DNA of 64,000 nucleotides from Opitutaceae bacterium (GTDB taxonomy: Bacteria > Verrucomicrobiota > Verrucomicrobiia > Opitutales > Opitutaceae): assembly GCA_016794785.1 (NCBI GenBank), contig JAEUHC010000019.1, positions 868,001 to 932,000 of the forward strand, in the 5' to 3' direction. A model generated the notes under the pieces. That model did no database searches and was not told the origin of the DNA. It worked only from the letters and a program-made list of their open reading frames with translations. A program made the position numbers and the translations under genes. Each line of letters starts with the position of its first letter. Position 1 is the stretch's first letter. Of the stretch, positions 1 through 12,910 are shown piece after piece.

Positions 1-1
1 G

Positions 2-18
2 GCGGGTCATAGACCCGC
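2..18. repeat. Small palindromic repeat unit (half element)
   Basis: Perfect 7-bp arms GCGGGTC / GACCCGC around a 3-nt loop, 21 bases from the stop codon of the GTPase gene. The core (GCGGGTC-nnn-GACCCGC) is the same as in the paired repeat inside menC at 40237-40305, so this is probably one unit of the same dispersed REP-like family, cut by the window edge. It could also act as a transcription terminator for the GTPase gene, but no T-run follows. Confidence 0.55.
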
Positions 19-39
19 GCACGCATACGGTGCCACCGC

Positions 40-1452
40 TTACGCGAGGCAGGCTTGAAACGCCTCCGTCAGCTTTGCGCGGTCTAGGTTCTTGCCGATG
101 AAGACGAGGGTGTTGGCGCGCGCCTCGCCGGGCTTCCACTCGCGGTCGAAGGTCGCGTCGAAGAGCATGTGCACGCCTTGGAAGACGAGACGCTTGTTAG
201 AGCCCTTTACGGCGAGCACGCCTTTCATGCGGTAGATGTCGCCGCCCTGGACGCGGAGCAGCTCGCTGATCCAGTCGTTGAGTTTCTTGCCGTCGAGATC
301 GCCGGGCGCGGAGATGCCCACGCTCGTGACCGATTCGTTGTGCTCGTGCGCGGCGTGGAAATCCTGCTGCCAGCAGGGCCGCGCGGTCTCGCCCATGATG
401 CGGATGTGCAGCGGATCGTGGCCGCAGCTTTCGAAGACGAGGTGGAGACCCGGCTGCGGGATTTTCAGGGCGTAGCGGCCGTTGCCTTCCTTGAGGAGCA
501 GGCGATGGAGCGTGGCGCCAGGAGCGACGGTGTCGCCTTCCTTCGTGCGTGATTCCCAGTCGGCGAAGACGTGGATGGCCGCGGCGCGCGCTGCGTCGAG
601 GTCGGTTTCGGCCAGCGATTTTACGGGCAGAATCACGACATCAAGCTCGTCCGGGTTGCCGTGATGGTGGTGATGATGGTCGTGTTCGCCGTGGCTGTGG
701 TCGTGGCCTTCGTGCGAGTGGTCGTGGCCGTGGTGGTGATGATCGCAGTGGCCGATCTCGAGGGTGTGCGTGCCGGAGGGGAGGGCGTAGGCCCCGGCCC
801 ACTCAAAGGGATACTCGGGTTCGAGAAACTTGGGATCGAGCTCGGTGGCGCGGTGGAGGTTGAAGCCGCCGACATCGAGCACGCGGTCGAGCGGCACGTC
901 GCAATTTTTGGTGCGGTGGATCTTCGCGACGGCGTTGATGCGCTTGATGCGGGCCTCGAGGGCGTCGAGTTCGGCGGGGGTGACGAGGTCGATCTTGTTG
1001 AGCAGGATCACGTCGGCGAAGGCCACCTGCTTCAGCGACTCGTCGTCCTGGTCGAGGTGCTGGGCAAGGTGCTTGGCGTCGGCCACGGTGACGATGGCGT
1101 CGAGCTTGAAGGCGGCCTTGATCTCGTCGTCGGTGAAGAAGGTCTGCGCGACGGGCGCGGGGTTGGCGAGGCCGGTGGTCTCGATGAGGATGCCGTCGAG
1201 CTTGTCCTTGCGCTTGAGCAGGCGGCCCATGATGCGGATGAGGTCGCCGCGCACAGAGCAGCAGATGCAGCCGTTGTTCATCTCGAACAGCTCCTCCTCG
1301 CTCTGGATCACGAGCTGGTGATCGACGCCGACCTCGCCGAACTCATTCTCGATCACGGCGAGCTTCTTGCCGTGGTGCTCGGTGAGGATGCGATTGAGGA
1401 GCGTGGTCTTGCCGGCGCCAAGGAAGCCGGTGAGGACGGTGACGGGAATCAT
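40..1452 (-). CDS. COG0523 (CobW/YeiR/ZigA-like) metal-chaperone GTPase, His-rich
   Basis: A G3E-family P-loop GTPase of 470 aa, predicted to bind or deliver a divalent metal (probably zinc, possibly cobalt or nickel) in the cytoplasm. The Walker A motif GFLGAGKT is at residues 9-16, the family-defining CxCC metal motif (CICC) at 62-65, and an NKID guanine-specificity motif near residue 150. A dense histidine tract follows at roughly 235-265, and the C-terminal CobW_C domain fills the last ~120 residues. It is the last gene of a minus-strand run with a His-rich lipoprotein, an antiporter and a CBS protein, downstream of an RND metal pump. Metal identity cannot be read from sequence; the family is certain. 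Confidence 0.93.
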   Translation of the reverse strand: MIPVTVLTGFLGAGKTTLLNRILTEHHGKKLAVIENEFGEVGVDHQLVIQSEEELFEMNNGCICCSVRGDLIRIMGRLLKRKDKLDGILIETTGLANPAPVAQTFFTDDEIKAAFKLDAIVTVADAKHLAQHLDQDDESLKQVAFADVILLNKIDLVTPAELDALEARIKRINAVAKIHRTKNCDVPLDRVLDVGGFNLHRATELDPKFLEPEYPFEWAGAYALPSGTHTLEIGHCDHHHHGHDHSHEGHDHSHGEHDHHHHHHGNPDELDVVILPVKSLAETDLDAARAAAIHVFADWESRTKEGDTVAPGATLHRLLLKEGNGRYALKIPQPGLHLVFESCGHDPLHIRIMGETARPCWQQDFHAAHEHNESVTSVGISAPGDLDGKKLNDWISELLRVQGGDIYRMKGVLAVKGSNKRLVFQGVHMLFDATFDREWKPGEARANTLVFIGKNLDRAKLTEAFQACLA

Positions 1453-1500
1453 GCGGGATTTTGGAATTTCAATTGTCGATTGGCCGGTGCGGCGGGCGGA

Positions 1501-1971
1501 TCAACCCTTGCGCTTCGGCAGCTTGAAGGCGGCGGGGGCGAACTTCGTCCCGCGGATTTCGACGGCGCCGACCTCGCCGTTGAACTCGCCGGCGTCCTTG
1601 AGCCAGGGCGCGGCGCCCTCGAATTGAGAGGTGTTGCCCACGGTCTCGCCGGTGGCGGCGTTGGCGACGGCGGCGAGGGTGACGGTCTGGCGCTGGCCGG
1701 CCGCGTAGGCCGTTACGGTGATCGACGGGGCGGCGATGCGGACGAAGTTCTCGGCGTGGCCGTCGAGGAAATAGGCGGTGAGCTTGCCCGCGGCGTCGTC
1801 GCGCACGAGCTCGAGGTTGGCGGCGTGGTCGCCGAGCTCGACGAGGTGACCGCCGTGCGGGGCCTTGTGGACATGGCCGCCGTGATCGTGGCCAGCGTGG
1901 GGATCTTTTTTGCCGCAGGCGGAGAGCGCGGCGAGAGCCAGGAGGGCGAGGCAGAGGCGGAGTGGTTTCAT
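1501..1971 (-). CDS. Small His-rich lipoprotein
   Basis: 156 aa with a lipoprotein signal peptide ending in the lipobox LSAC, so the mature chain starts at Cys19. It is followed directly by a metal-binding-looking stretch rich in His, Gly and Asp (HAGHDHGGHVHKAPHGGH). The rest is predicted beta-rich. The segment APHGGHLVELGDHAANLEL resembles the PHGG.L...AF.LEL segment in the RND adaptor at 8904-10196, so the two share a small periplasmic domain often seen beside metal efflux systems. It lies 48 bp upstream of the GTPase gene on the same strand and probably shares its transcript. A periplasmic metal-buffer or sensor role is inference. Confidence 0.75.
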   Translation of the reverse strand: MKPLRLCLALLALAALSACGKKDPHAGHDHGGHVHKAPHGGHLVELGDHAANLELVRDDAAGKLTAYFLDGHAENFVRIAAPSITVTAYAAGQRQTVTLAAVANAATGETVGNTSQFEGAAPWLKDAGEFNGEVGAVEIRGTKFAPAAFKLPKRKG

Positions 1972-1998
1972 GGGATGGAGGGAAAGGGAAGATGAGCC

Positions 1999-4275
1999 TC
2001 AGGCCGCGGCATGCAACCAGCGGCGAAAGGTGCGGATTTGCGCGAGCGTGCCGGCGACGAGCACGTTGTCACCGGCTTCCAGTCGCTCGGCGCCGGAGGG
2101 CGCGATGATCCTCTCGCTGCCACGCTGGATGCCGACGATGCGTGTGCCGGTGAGCTGCGCGACGCCGAGGTCCGCCAGCGAACGCCCAGCGCGGGGGCCG
2201 GCGGGCACCCGGAAAGTCTCCAGCACGGACCCGCGGAACTCGACCGTCTGACCGGCGGCCGCGGGCGATTTGGTGAGGAACGCGCGCGCGCTGGCCAGCT
2301 GCTCGGCCCGGCCCATCAGCAGGAGCTTGTCGCCGGGGTAGAGCCGCAGCTCGGGCCGGATGGCGGTGATGACGTAGTTGTTGCGCTCGATCTCAAGGAT
2401 GGCGCAGCCGAAGCGCGTGGGCAGGGCGAGCTGTGAAAGGAGCTGGCCCGCGTAGCCGGCATGGTCGGGCACGACGCATTCGCCGAGCTTCACATCCCAC
2501 GAGCCGAGGTTCTGGGCGCGGCGGTCGCGCGCGGCCTCGGCCTCCACGGCCGTGGGATCGCCGGCGAGCACGGAGTTGACCGACAGCTGCCACTCGCTGT
2601 GCCAGTAGATGAGCCGGCGGGAGAAAAGGAAGACGACCAGCGCCGCCGCGAGCGCGATGCCGACCCAGCCCCACACGCCGAGCTGATTCGCCGGAATGAT
2701 CGCGTAGAGCCAGTAGCCCAACAGCACGGCCGCGATGCCGCGGATGCCGCCGCGCACCGTGCGGACCGGCAGGCGCGTGCTGCCGCCGGAGGCCTCCGCG
2801 AGGATCAGGCCGATGGTCTCGACGTTGCGCCAGATGGCGACGAGCGGGATGAGCGCCAGAAGCGTCACGGCGCCCCAGGCCACGTAGCGCACGGTGGCCG
2901 GTGCGAGCCCCGTGGCGGGCAGGTGATCGCCGATGAACGCGATGATCTGCCCGGAGAAAATCAGCACGCCCGTGACAAAGAGCATCTCGATCACCATCTG
3001 CACCAGCCGGCCCCGCGCGAGTTTCCACGTGCGCGAGGAGGCGGGCGAATTCTGCGCCTGCGCCAGCCATTCGTGGTAGGCCTCGAATCCGCGGGTCACG
3101 CGGCGAGGCTCGATGCGCTCAAAGAAGTTCAGGATCGGGTCCGCGTAGCGATTGATCACCGGCACCATCAGCACCGTGAAGAGCGAGACACCGACCGCCA
3201 GCGGGTAGTAATTTGGCGGCAGGACCTTGGCGCCCACGCCGAGCTGCGCGATGATGAAGGTGAACTCACCCAGCGGCCCGAGCAGCAGGCTCGCCCGGCG
3301 CGCATCGCGCGGCCGCGTGCCGCAGATGACCAAGGCGAGCCCCGTCGCCACTGCCCGGCCCACGATCGCAAAGACCCCGAGCCCGATGATCCAAGGCCAG
3401 ACCTCGAGCAGCAGCTTCACGTCGATCATCATGCCGATCGCCACGAAGAACACGCTGCTGAACAAATCGCGCATCCCCGTGAAGGCCTTTTCGACCGAGG
3501 TCCGCTGCGGGATCTCCGCCACGATCGCGCCGAGGAGGAAGGCGCCGAGCGCCAGCGAGTAGCCGGCCCGGGCGGCGGCGACGGCGAGGATGAAGAGGAT
3601 GCCCGCGACCGTCACGGTCTGCAGCTCGGGATCGGCGCGCGCCTCGAGCTTGCGCATCAGGCCCGGCACCATCACGAGCCCGGCGCCCACCAGCACGACG
3701 ACAAAGGCCGACATGCCCAGCAGCATCACGCTCACGCGGGTCGAGCCGCCGCCGGTTTGCGCCGTGAGCAGCGTGAGCAAAATGACCGCGACCACGTCCT
3801 CCAGCACCGTCACGCCCAGCGCGAGCTGCCCGGCGCGATCGTGGGTGAGGTTCATTTCGCCGATGATTTTTGAAATCACCGCCGAGGAAGAGACCATGAA
3901 CATGGCCGCGACGAAGAACGTGTGCAGGGCCGGCCAGCCGGCGGCGAAGCCCAGCAGCTTCGTGAGATCAAAGACGAGAAACGCCGCGAGGAAGGTCGCC
4001 ACCGGCGTGGCCCAGCCCATGCGCGCGAGCTTCGTGAGGCTGAGGCCCAGCCCGATCGCAAACATCAGGAAGACGAGCCCGATCTGCGACAGCGTCTGGA
4101 TGCGGTCCTGATCCTGGATGAAGGAGAACGGCGGCGTGTAGGGACCGATGATCGCGCCGGCGACGAGGTAGCCGACGATGACTGAAAGTCCGATCCGCCG
4201 GCACACCGCACCGGCCACGCCGGCGGCGAGCAGCACGATGGCCAAATCTTGAATGAGACTGACGCCGGGGTCCAT
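1999..4275 (-). CDS. CPA2-family cation/proton antiporter (KefB/YbaL-like) with TrkA-C domains
   Basis: 758-aa inner-membrane protein. Residues ~1-400 form the Na+/H+ exchanger domain with about twelve hydrophobic segments, including the typical motifs FLMFAIGLGL, SSSAVISKI and LGAFLLGAIVAEIP. Residues ~430-560 add four more membrane segments, unusual for plain KefB. Two cytoplasmic TrkA-C (RCK-C) ligand-binding modules follow (~590-670 and ~680-758). No RCK-N (NAD-binding) domain is visible, so it is closer to YbaL/GerN-like exchangers with regulatory C-domains than to classical glutathione-gated KefB. It lies between the CBS protein gene and the lipoprotein gene on the same strand. Transported ion (K+ or Na+) unresolved. 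Confidence 0.88.
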   Translation of the reverse strand: MDPGVSLIQDLAIVLLAAGVAGAVCRRIGLSVIVGYLVAGAIIGPYTPPFSFIQDQDRIQTLSQIGLVFLMFAIGLGLSLTKLARMGWATPVATFLAAFLVFDLTKLLGFAAGWPALHTFFVAAMFMVSSSAVISKIIGEMNLTHDRAGQLALGVTVLEDVVAVILLTLLTAQTGGGSTRVSVMLLGMSAFVVVLVGAGLVMVPGLMRKLEARADPELQTVTVAGILFILAVAAARAGYSLALGAFLLGAIVAEIPQRTSVEKAFTGMRDLFSSVFFVAIGMMIDVKLLLEVWPWIIGLGVFAIVGRAVATGLALVICGTRPRDARRASLLLGPLGEFTFIIAQLGVGAKVLPPNYYPLAVGVSLFTVLMVPVINRYADPILNFFERIEPRRVTRGFEAYHEWLAQAQNSPASSRTWKLARGRLVQMVIEMLFVTGVLIFSGQIIAFIGDHLPATGLAPATVRYVAWGAVTLLALIPLVAIWRNVETIGLILAEASGGSTRLPVRTVRGGIRGIAAVLLGYWLYAIIPANQLGVWGWVGIALAAALVVFLFSRRLIYWHSEWQLSVNSVLAGDPTAVEAEAARDRRAQNLGSWDVKLGECVVPDHAGYAGQLLSQLALPTRFGCAILEIERNNYVITAIRPELRLYPGDKLLLMGRAEQLASARAFLTKSPAAAGQTVEFRGSVLETFRVPAGPRAGRSLADLGVAQLTGTRIVGIQRGSERIIAPSGAERLEAGDNVLVAGTLAQIRTFRRWLHAAA

Positions 4276-4362
4276 GGATGCGGAGCATGGGCGGGTTCGC
4301 GGCGCGGGCTCCAGCCGAAATCCGGGAGCCGAGCCGGTCTTTATGGGTGCAGGCGGTCTGGA

Positions 4363-5682
4363 TCAGGGCGCGCCGGCGGGCGGGTTTTTGCGGACCACGA
4401 GGAGGACTTTGTCCACGCGGTGGCCGTCGATATCGATGACCTCGACCCGGTAGCCGTGGTGGATGAATGACTCGCCCTCCGCTGGCACATGGCCGAGGTG
4501 TTTGACGACGAAGCCGGCGAAGGTCTGGTAGTCGCGCGCGGGGCCTTGGTGCAGGGGGAAATCCGTCACGGTGCTTTCGAATTCCGCGGCGTCGAGCCTG
4601 CCGTCCACGAGCCACGAGCCGTCGTCGCGGCGCACGGCCTTGGGCTTGAGGCGGTCGCTGGGCGAGGGCAGATCCCCGACGATGGCCTCCATGATGTCGT
4701 GCAAGGAAATCAGACCGGAGATGGCGCCATGCTCGTCGCTGGCCAGCGCGACGTGCTTGCCGGTCGCCTTGAATTTTTCCAGCAGCGCCGTGGCCGACAG
4801 CGAGTCGGGCAGGACGAGCGCCGGAGTGGCCAGATCGCGCACGTTGACCGGAGCGCCGGCCGCGAGATTGGCGTAGATGGCCTTCACCGTCACGAGGCCG
4901 ATCACATTGTCGCGGCGGCCCTCGTAAACGGGAAACACCGAGTGCGCGCTGACGACGATGCGCTGCCAGACGGTCTCGTGGGCATCTGAGGCATTGATCC
5001 AAATTATTTTGGAGCGCGGGGTCATGAGATCGCGAATCGGCATGCGGTCGAAAGCCATCACGCTTTCGACCATGGCGGGCTCCTGCGGGTGGAAGACGCC
5101 GACGCGCATGCCTTCCCGCACGAGGAGGCGCACCTCGTCCTCGGTCACCTTCACCTCGGGCTCGGGCTTGATGCGGATTAATTTCAGCAGCGCATCGGTG
5201 GAGGTGCCCAGCAGGCTGACGAGCGGCGCGCCGAGGCGCGAGAACCGGTGCATCGGGCCGGCGAGCACGCGGGCGACGCCCTCGGGATTGGCGAGGCCGA
5301 CGCGCTTGGGCGCGAGTTCGCCGATGACGAGGGTGAAATAGGTGAGGATGAGCACCACGATGGCGAACGCGACCTCATCGGCGTAGGGCGCGCACCACGC
5401 GATTTCCCTCAGCTGCGCGGCGAGGGGCGCGGCGAGCGAGGCGCCGCTGAACGCCGCGGCCACGACACCGATGAGCGTGATGCCGATCTGGACGGTCGCG
5501 AGGAAGGTGTTGGGCGACTCGGCGAGATCGAGCGCGAGGCGCGCGCTCGCATCCCCGCCATCGGCGAGCGCGCGGAGCTTGGCCTTGCGGGCCGAGACGA
5601 TGGCGATCTCGGCCATCGAGAAGACGCCGTTGGCCAGCAGCAGGGCGAAGATGATGGAGACTTCGAGCAGGACGGAATTCAT
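4363..5682 (-). CDS. CorC/TlyC-family membrane protein (CNNM-CBS-CorC_HlyC)
   Basis: 439 aa with the standard three-part build. An N-terminal DUF21/CNNM membrane domain (about four helices, residues 1-190) contains the family motif GELAPKRVGLANPE. A CBS pair follows at ~205-335 with LMTPRSKIIWI at its start, then a C-terminal CorC_HlyC transporter-associated domain at ~350-435. Members of this family act in Mg2+/Co2+ export or Na+-coupled Mg2+ extrusion, with the CBS pair sensing nucleotide. It is first in a minus-strand run leading into the antiporter, lipoprotein and GTPase genes; the 87-bp gap to the antiporter gene leaves room for a second promoter. Older annotation as a hemolysin is misleading. 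Confidence 0.9.
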   Translation of the reverse strand: MNSVLLEVSIIFALLLANGVFSMAEIAIVSARKAKLRALADGGDASARLALDLAESPNTFLATVQIGITLIGVVAAAFSGASLAAPLAAQLREIAWCAPYADEVAFAIVVLILTYFTLVIGELAPKRVGLANPEGVARVLAGPMHRFSRLGAPLVSLLGTSTDALLKLIRIKPEPEVKVTEDEVRLLVREGMRVGVFHPQEPAMVESVMAFDRMPIRDLMTPRSKIIWINASDAHETVWQRIVVSAHSVFPVYEGRRDNVIGLVTVKAIYANLAAGAPVNVRDLATPALVLPDSLSATALLEKFKATGKHVALASDEHGAISGLISLHDIMEAIVGDLPSPSDRLKPKAVRRDDGSWLVDGRLDAAEFESTVTDFPLHQGPARDYQTFAGFVVKHLGHVPAEGESFIHHGYRVEVIDIDGHRVDKVLLVVRKNPPAGAP

Positions 5683-5718
5683 GGATGCAGCCTGAGGGTT
5701 TGAGCGGTGATACCGAAG

Positions 5719-10196
<4,478 letters not shown>

Positions 10197-10216
10197 GAGT
10201 GAAAGTGGGCGGAGGG

Positions 10217-11464
10217 TTACGAGTGGGCGGGGGCGGCGAGGAGGTGTTCGATCTCGACGAGGGTGGCGTGGTAGTCGGCGGCGGCTTGGATCTGCCGGCG
10301 GCGGGCGGCGAGGAGCGCCGTGCGCGCCTCAATTTGGTCGCGCGGATGGTAGCGGCCGGCGGCCTGCCCCGCCTCGATGGCGGCGAGCCAGGCGGTGGCG
10401 GCGGGGATGAGTTCGTCGCGGGCGGTGTCGTGCTCGATGCGGGCGTGCCCGAGTTCCTGATGCAGCGCGAACAGCGTGGCGCGCACGGTGAGCAGCGCCG
10501 CCTCGCCTTCGGCCATCGTGCGCTCGCGCTCGGCGCGGGCCTCGGCGGCGGAGGCGTCGCCGGCGGCGCGGTTGGGCAGGGCGTAGCCCAGGCCGAGGAC
10601 AAAGCCAAAGTCGTCGGTCGTCTCGACGCGGCGCAGGCCGGCGGACCAGCGGGCCTCGCCGCGGGCGGCCGTCCGGCGGGCGAGACGCTCCTCCGTGGTG
10701 CGCCAGCGGGCGAGCGCGGCGAAACGTGCCTGTGCCGGCGTGGCGCCGAGCCGCGCGACGAGCACCTCGTAGGCCGCGACGGGCGGCAACACGGTGAGGT
10801 CCGCGAGGGCGGTGGCGAAGTCGGCCGCGGGTGCGCCCCAGAGCGAGGCGAGCGCGTGCCGCGCGGAGAGGAGGAGGTGCTCGGCGTGCTCGCTTTCGAG
10901 CTTGGCGTCGGCCGCGGCGATGCGGGCGCGGGCCACGTCGCCCGGGAGCGCGACGGCGGCCTGCGCCTGGCGCGCGACAGCCTCCGCGGTGCGCTGCGCG
11001 AGATCGGCGCCGTCGCGCGCGGCAGTGAGCGCGGCCTGCGCGGCGACGACACGGATGAAGCGGCATGCGGCCTCTGCGTGCAGCTCGCGGCGGCGCTCCT
11101 CCCAGGCGAGCAGCTCGGCCTCGTTGCGCGCCGCCGCGACCGCGGTGCGCGCGGAGCGGCGGTCGGCGAGATCGATGGCGCGGCTGAGCTGGAGCGTGGT
11201 CTCGAGGCTGCGGGCGCCGCGGAGTTCGCCGGTGCCGAGCGCGTTTTCGAGCTGGAGCGAGATCTCCGCGGTGGGGCGCGCAGCGGCTTGGGCGGCACGG
11301 GCCGCGGCGAGGCGCGATTCGGCGTCCCGCGTGCGGAGCTGAGGATGACCCGCTTCGACCCGCGCGAGCGCGTCGGCGAGCGTGAGCGGGCGCTCCGCGG
11401 CAAGGGCGGGGAGAGCACTCACGCAGGCGGCAAGGAGAAGGACTAAAGCAGAAGATGAGTTCAT
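10217..11464 (-). CDS. TolC/CzcC-like outer-membrane factor
   Basis: 415 aa from the chosen ATG (MNSSSALVLLLAACV), which begins a clear signal peptide cleaved near ALA-AERPLTL. The frame is open 31 codons further up, but that leader has no signal-peptide character. The mature protein is an Ala/Arg/Glu-rich, long-helical, two-repeat outer-membrane efflux protein (OEP family). It starts with the typical LTLADALARVEAGHPQLR, and the coiled-coil tunnel segments dominate the remainder. It exports metal ions passed by the pump and adaptor encoded just downstream. Confidence 0.87.
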   Translation of the reverse strand: MNSSSALVLLLAACVSALPALAAERPLTLADALARVEAGHPQLRTRDAESRLAAARAAQAAARPTAEISLQLENALGTGELRGARSLETTLQLSRAIDLADRRSARTAVAAARNEAELLAWEERRRELHAEAACRFIRVVAAQAALTAARDGADLAQRTAEAVARQAQAAVALPGDVARARIAAADAKLESEHAEHLLLSARHALASLWGAPAADFATALADLTVLPPVAAYEVLVARLGATPAQARFAALARWRTTEERLARRTAARGEARWSAGLRRVETTDDFGFVLGLGYALPNRAAGDASAAEARAERERTMAEGEAALLTVRATLFALHQELGHARIEHDTARDELIPAATAWLAAIEAGQAAGRYHPRDQIEARTALLAARRRQIQAAADYHATLVEIEHLLAAPAHS

Positions 11465-11579
11465 GACAGCGAAGCAAAGCAGTGCAGGGATGTTTCCCGC
11501 CGTGGGCGCAGACGCGACCGGCAGGGCAAAACCGCGCGGACGGCGCGGGCAAACCATCAGGCCTCGCTAGGCGAGGCGC
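11465..11579. other. 115-bp intergenic gap with a stem-loop
   Basis: Between the outer-membrane factor gene and the small exported protein gene. It contains a perfect hairpin at 11561-11577 (GCCTCGC, loop TAG, GCGAGGC), 3 bases past the stop codon of the upstream gene on the minus strand. No T-run follows, so it may be an mRNA processing or attenuating structure rather than a terminator. Nothing else recognisable. Confidence 0.4.
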
Positions 11580-12014
11580 TCAGACGAGGGCGGAGGGAGC
11601 GCGCGCCGGCGGGGCCGCGCGCGTGATAAATTGCCAGCTTCGTCCCAGTTCCCGAGGCACGTCCGTGCGTTCGGGTGAAATTCTCGCGTCGGGCAGCTCC
11701 GAGGGATCGGGCAGCAGGGCGACGACGCACAGGGTGACTTCGCCGACGAGTTTCACGAGCGAGACCGGAGTGTAGGCCTCTCCCTCGATCGCATGGCAGG
11801 CGTCGTCGGTGCAATGCGACTCGGTCGCGGCCTGCGTCTCGTGATCGTGGCAGAGCAGGGCGATGTTGATGCCCGCCGCCTCCAGCGCGCAGTGCATCGT
11901 CGCCGGGAGCCAGAGGCTCAGCAGCAGCAGGGCGATGAGACGACGCGCGATGGGCACGCGCGCAATCAGCCGAGCGGTCCCGGATATGTCAAGCGGCCGC
12001 CCGGGTGAGGCCAT
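11580..12014 (-). CDS. Small exported His/Cys protein of the metal-efflux operon
   Basis: 144 aa from the chosen ATG (MASPGRPLDISG). The frame is open 19 codons further, but that part is basic and Pro-rich. There is one strong hydrophobic segment (LIALLLLSLWLPATMHC), then a short Cys/His-rich region (CALEAAGINIALLCHDHE, then ESHCTDDACHAIE) with four Cys and several His, and a second hydrophobic stretch (VGEVTLCVVALLP). Small proteins with this pattern commonly precede Czc/Cus-type operons in this group. It probably heads the operon and may bind metal in the periplasm; function is not established. Confidence 0.6.
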   Translation of the reverse strand: MASPGRPLDISGTARLIARVPIARRLIALLLLSLWLPATMHCALEAAGINIALLCHDHETQAATESHCTDDACHAIEGEAYTPVSLVKLVGEVTLCVVALLPDPSELPDARISPERTDVPRELGRSWQFITRAAPPARAPSALV

Positions 12015-12028
12015 GCAGGGACCGCCTT

Positions 12029-12910
12029 TCAAGGCTCCCCGAGGAGGGCGACCGCATCGATCGCGTTCCACCCGCGGACGCGCTTGGTGTCGAGAATCAC
12101 CTTTAGCTTTGTGACCGCGGGAGCCGGGGCTGGCAGTTTGATTTCAAGCACGCCGATCCGGCCGGCCGGATAAGTGGCGGTGTCGGGGCCGTGCCAGGTG
12201 GCTGCGACCGCCCCGGCGGCATCGATGAAATCGATCTGCACGATGGCGCCCGGGTTGAAGCTTTGGATGACGCGCGCCCCGGTGGCGCGCACGGGTGCGG
12301 CGTAGGTTAACTCGATCCACTCGGCGCCGGCGTTCTCGGTCTTGGGCGCCCAGGCGCTGCCGCTGTCGCCGTAGGCGCGGACGTTGGGCGCGCCTACGGC
12401 CTGGTTGGCGCCGTAGTTGGTCGCGCGGTATTCGCTGCTGGCCTTGGCGGCGACGGCCCATTGCAGGCCGCTGGCCGGAGCGCCCGGGCTCGCGGCGGGG
12501 CCGGTAGAGGGCGCACGCGAACTGGGCGCGGGAGCAGTAGGCCGCGGCGCAGCCGGGGTGGAGGCCGGCGCGGGGTGAGCGGCGACCAGACGGTCGAAAA
12601 GATCGCGGTGCCGGGCGAGGTGCGGCGCGAATGGCTTGGCGTCGGGCTGCAGCCGCCGCTGGGTCTCAAGCGCGCGGCCGGAGAACAGCACCGCGGCCGC
12701 AAGATCGCCGGCGCGCTCGGCGGCGACGCTGCGGAGGAAAAGCGCGGGCACATCGTCGGGCTGCGCGCGCAGATGCGGATCAAGCGCGGCGATGGCGGCG
12801 GCGTGATCGCCGCGGGCGAGCGCGGCCTGGGCGGTCTCGGGCGCGGTCTGGGCCGCCAGGCCCGCGGTCGCGAGGATCGCGGCGACAAAAAATGGGTGAG
12901 GCGAATTCAT
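12029..12910 (-). CDS. Secreted protein: TPR-like repeat plus discoidin-like domain
   Basis: 293 aa with a signal peptide (MNSPHPFFVAAILATAGLAAQ). Residues ~25-95 resemble a tetratricopeptide-type helical repeat (ALARGDHAAAIAALDPHLRAQPDD). A Pro/Ala/Ser/Thr linker covers ~105-140. A beta-sandwich at ~145-290 reads like an F5/8 or discoidin-type ligand-binding module (ASSEYRATNYGANQAVGAPN, then GSAWAPKTENAGAEWIELTY). Its ATG overlaps the TGA of the metallopeptidase gene (ATGA), implying coupled translation and a joint extracellular or periplasmic function. The 14-bp gap to the metal operon leaves open read-through into it. The partner and ligand are unknown. Confidence 0.7.
   Translation of the reverse strand: MNSPHPFFVAAILATAGLAAQTAPETAQAALARGDHAAAIAALDPHLRAQPDDVPALFLRSVAAERAGDLAAAVLFSGRALETQRRLQPDAKPFAPHLARHRDLFDRLVAAHPAPASTPAAPRPTAPAPSSRAPSTGPAASPGAPASGLQWAVAAKASSEYRATNYGANQAVGAPNVRAYGDSGSAWAPKTENAGAEWIELTYAAPVRATGARVIQSFNPGAIVQIDFIDAAGAVAATWHGPDTATYPAGRIGVLEIKLPAPAPAVTKLKVILDTKRVRGWNAIDAVALLGEP

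Noticed and set aside
571-1995. 474-codon plus-strand ORF over the GTPase and lipoprotein genes
   Set aside because: Mirror of the real genes; its Val/Ala/Asp/Gly-rich composition reflects antisense GC-rich codons.
11465-11579. Possible riboswitch in the metal operon
   Set aside because: A single hairpin is present, but no conserved cobalamin or metal-riboswitch core could be recognised.
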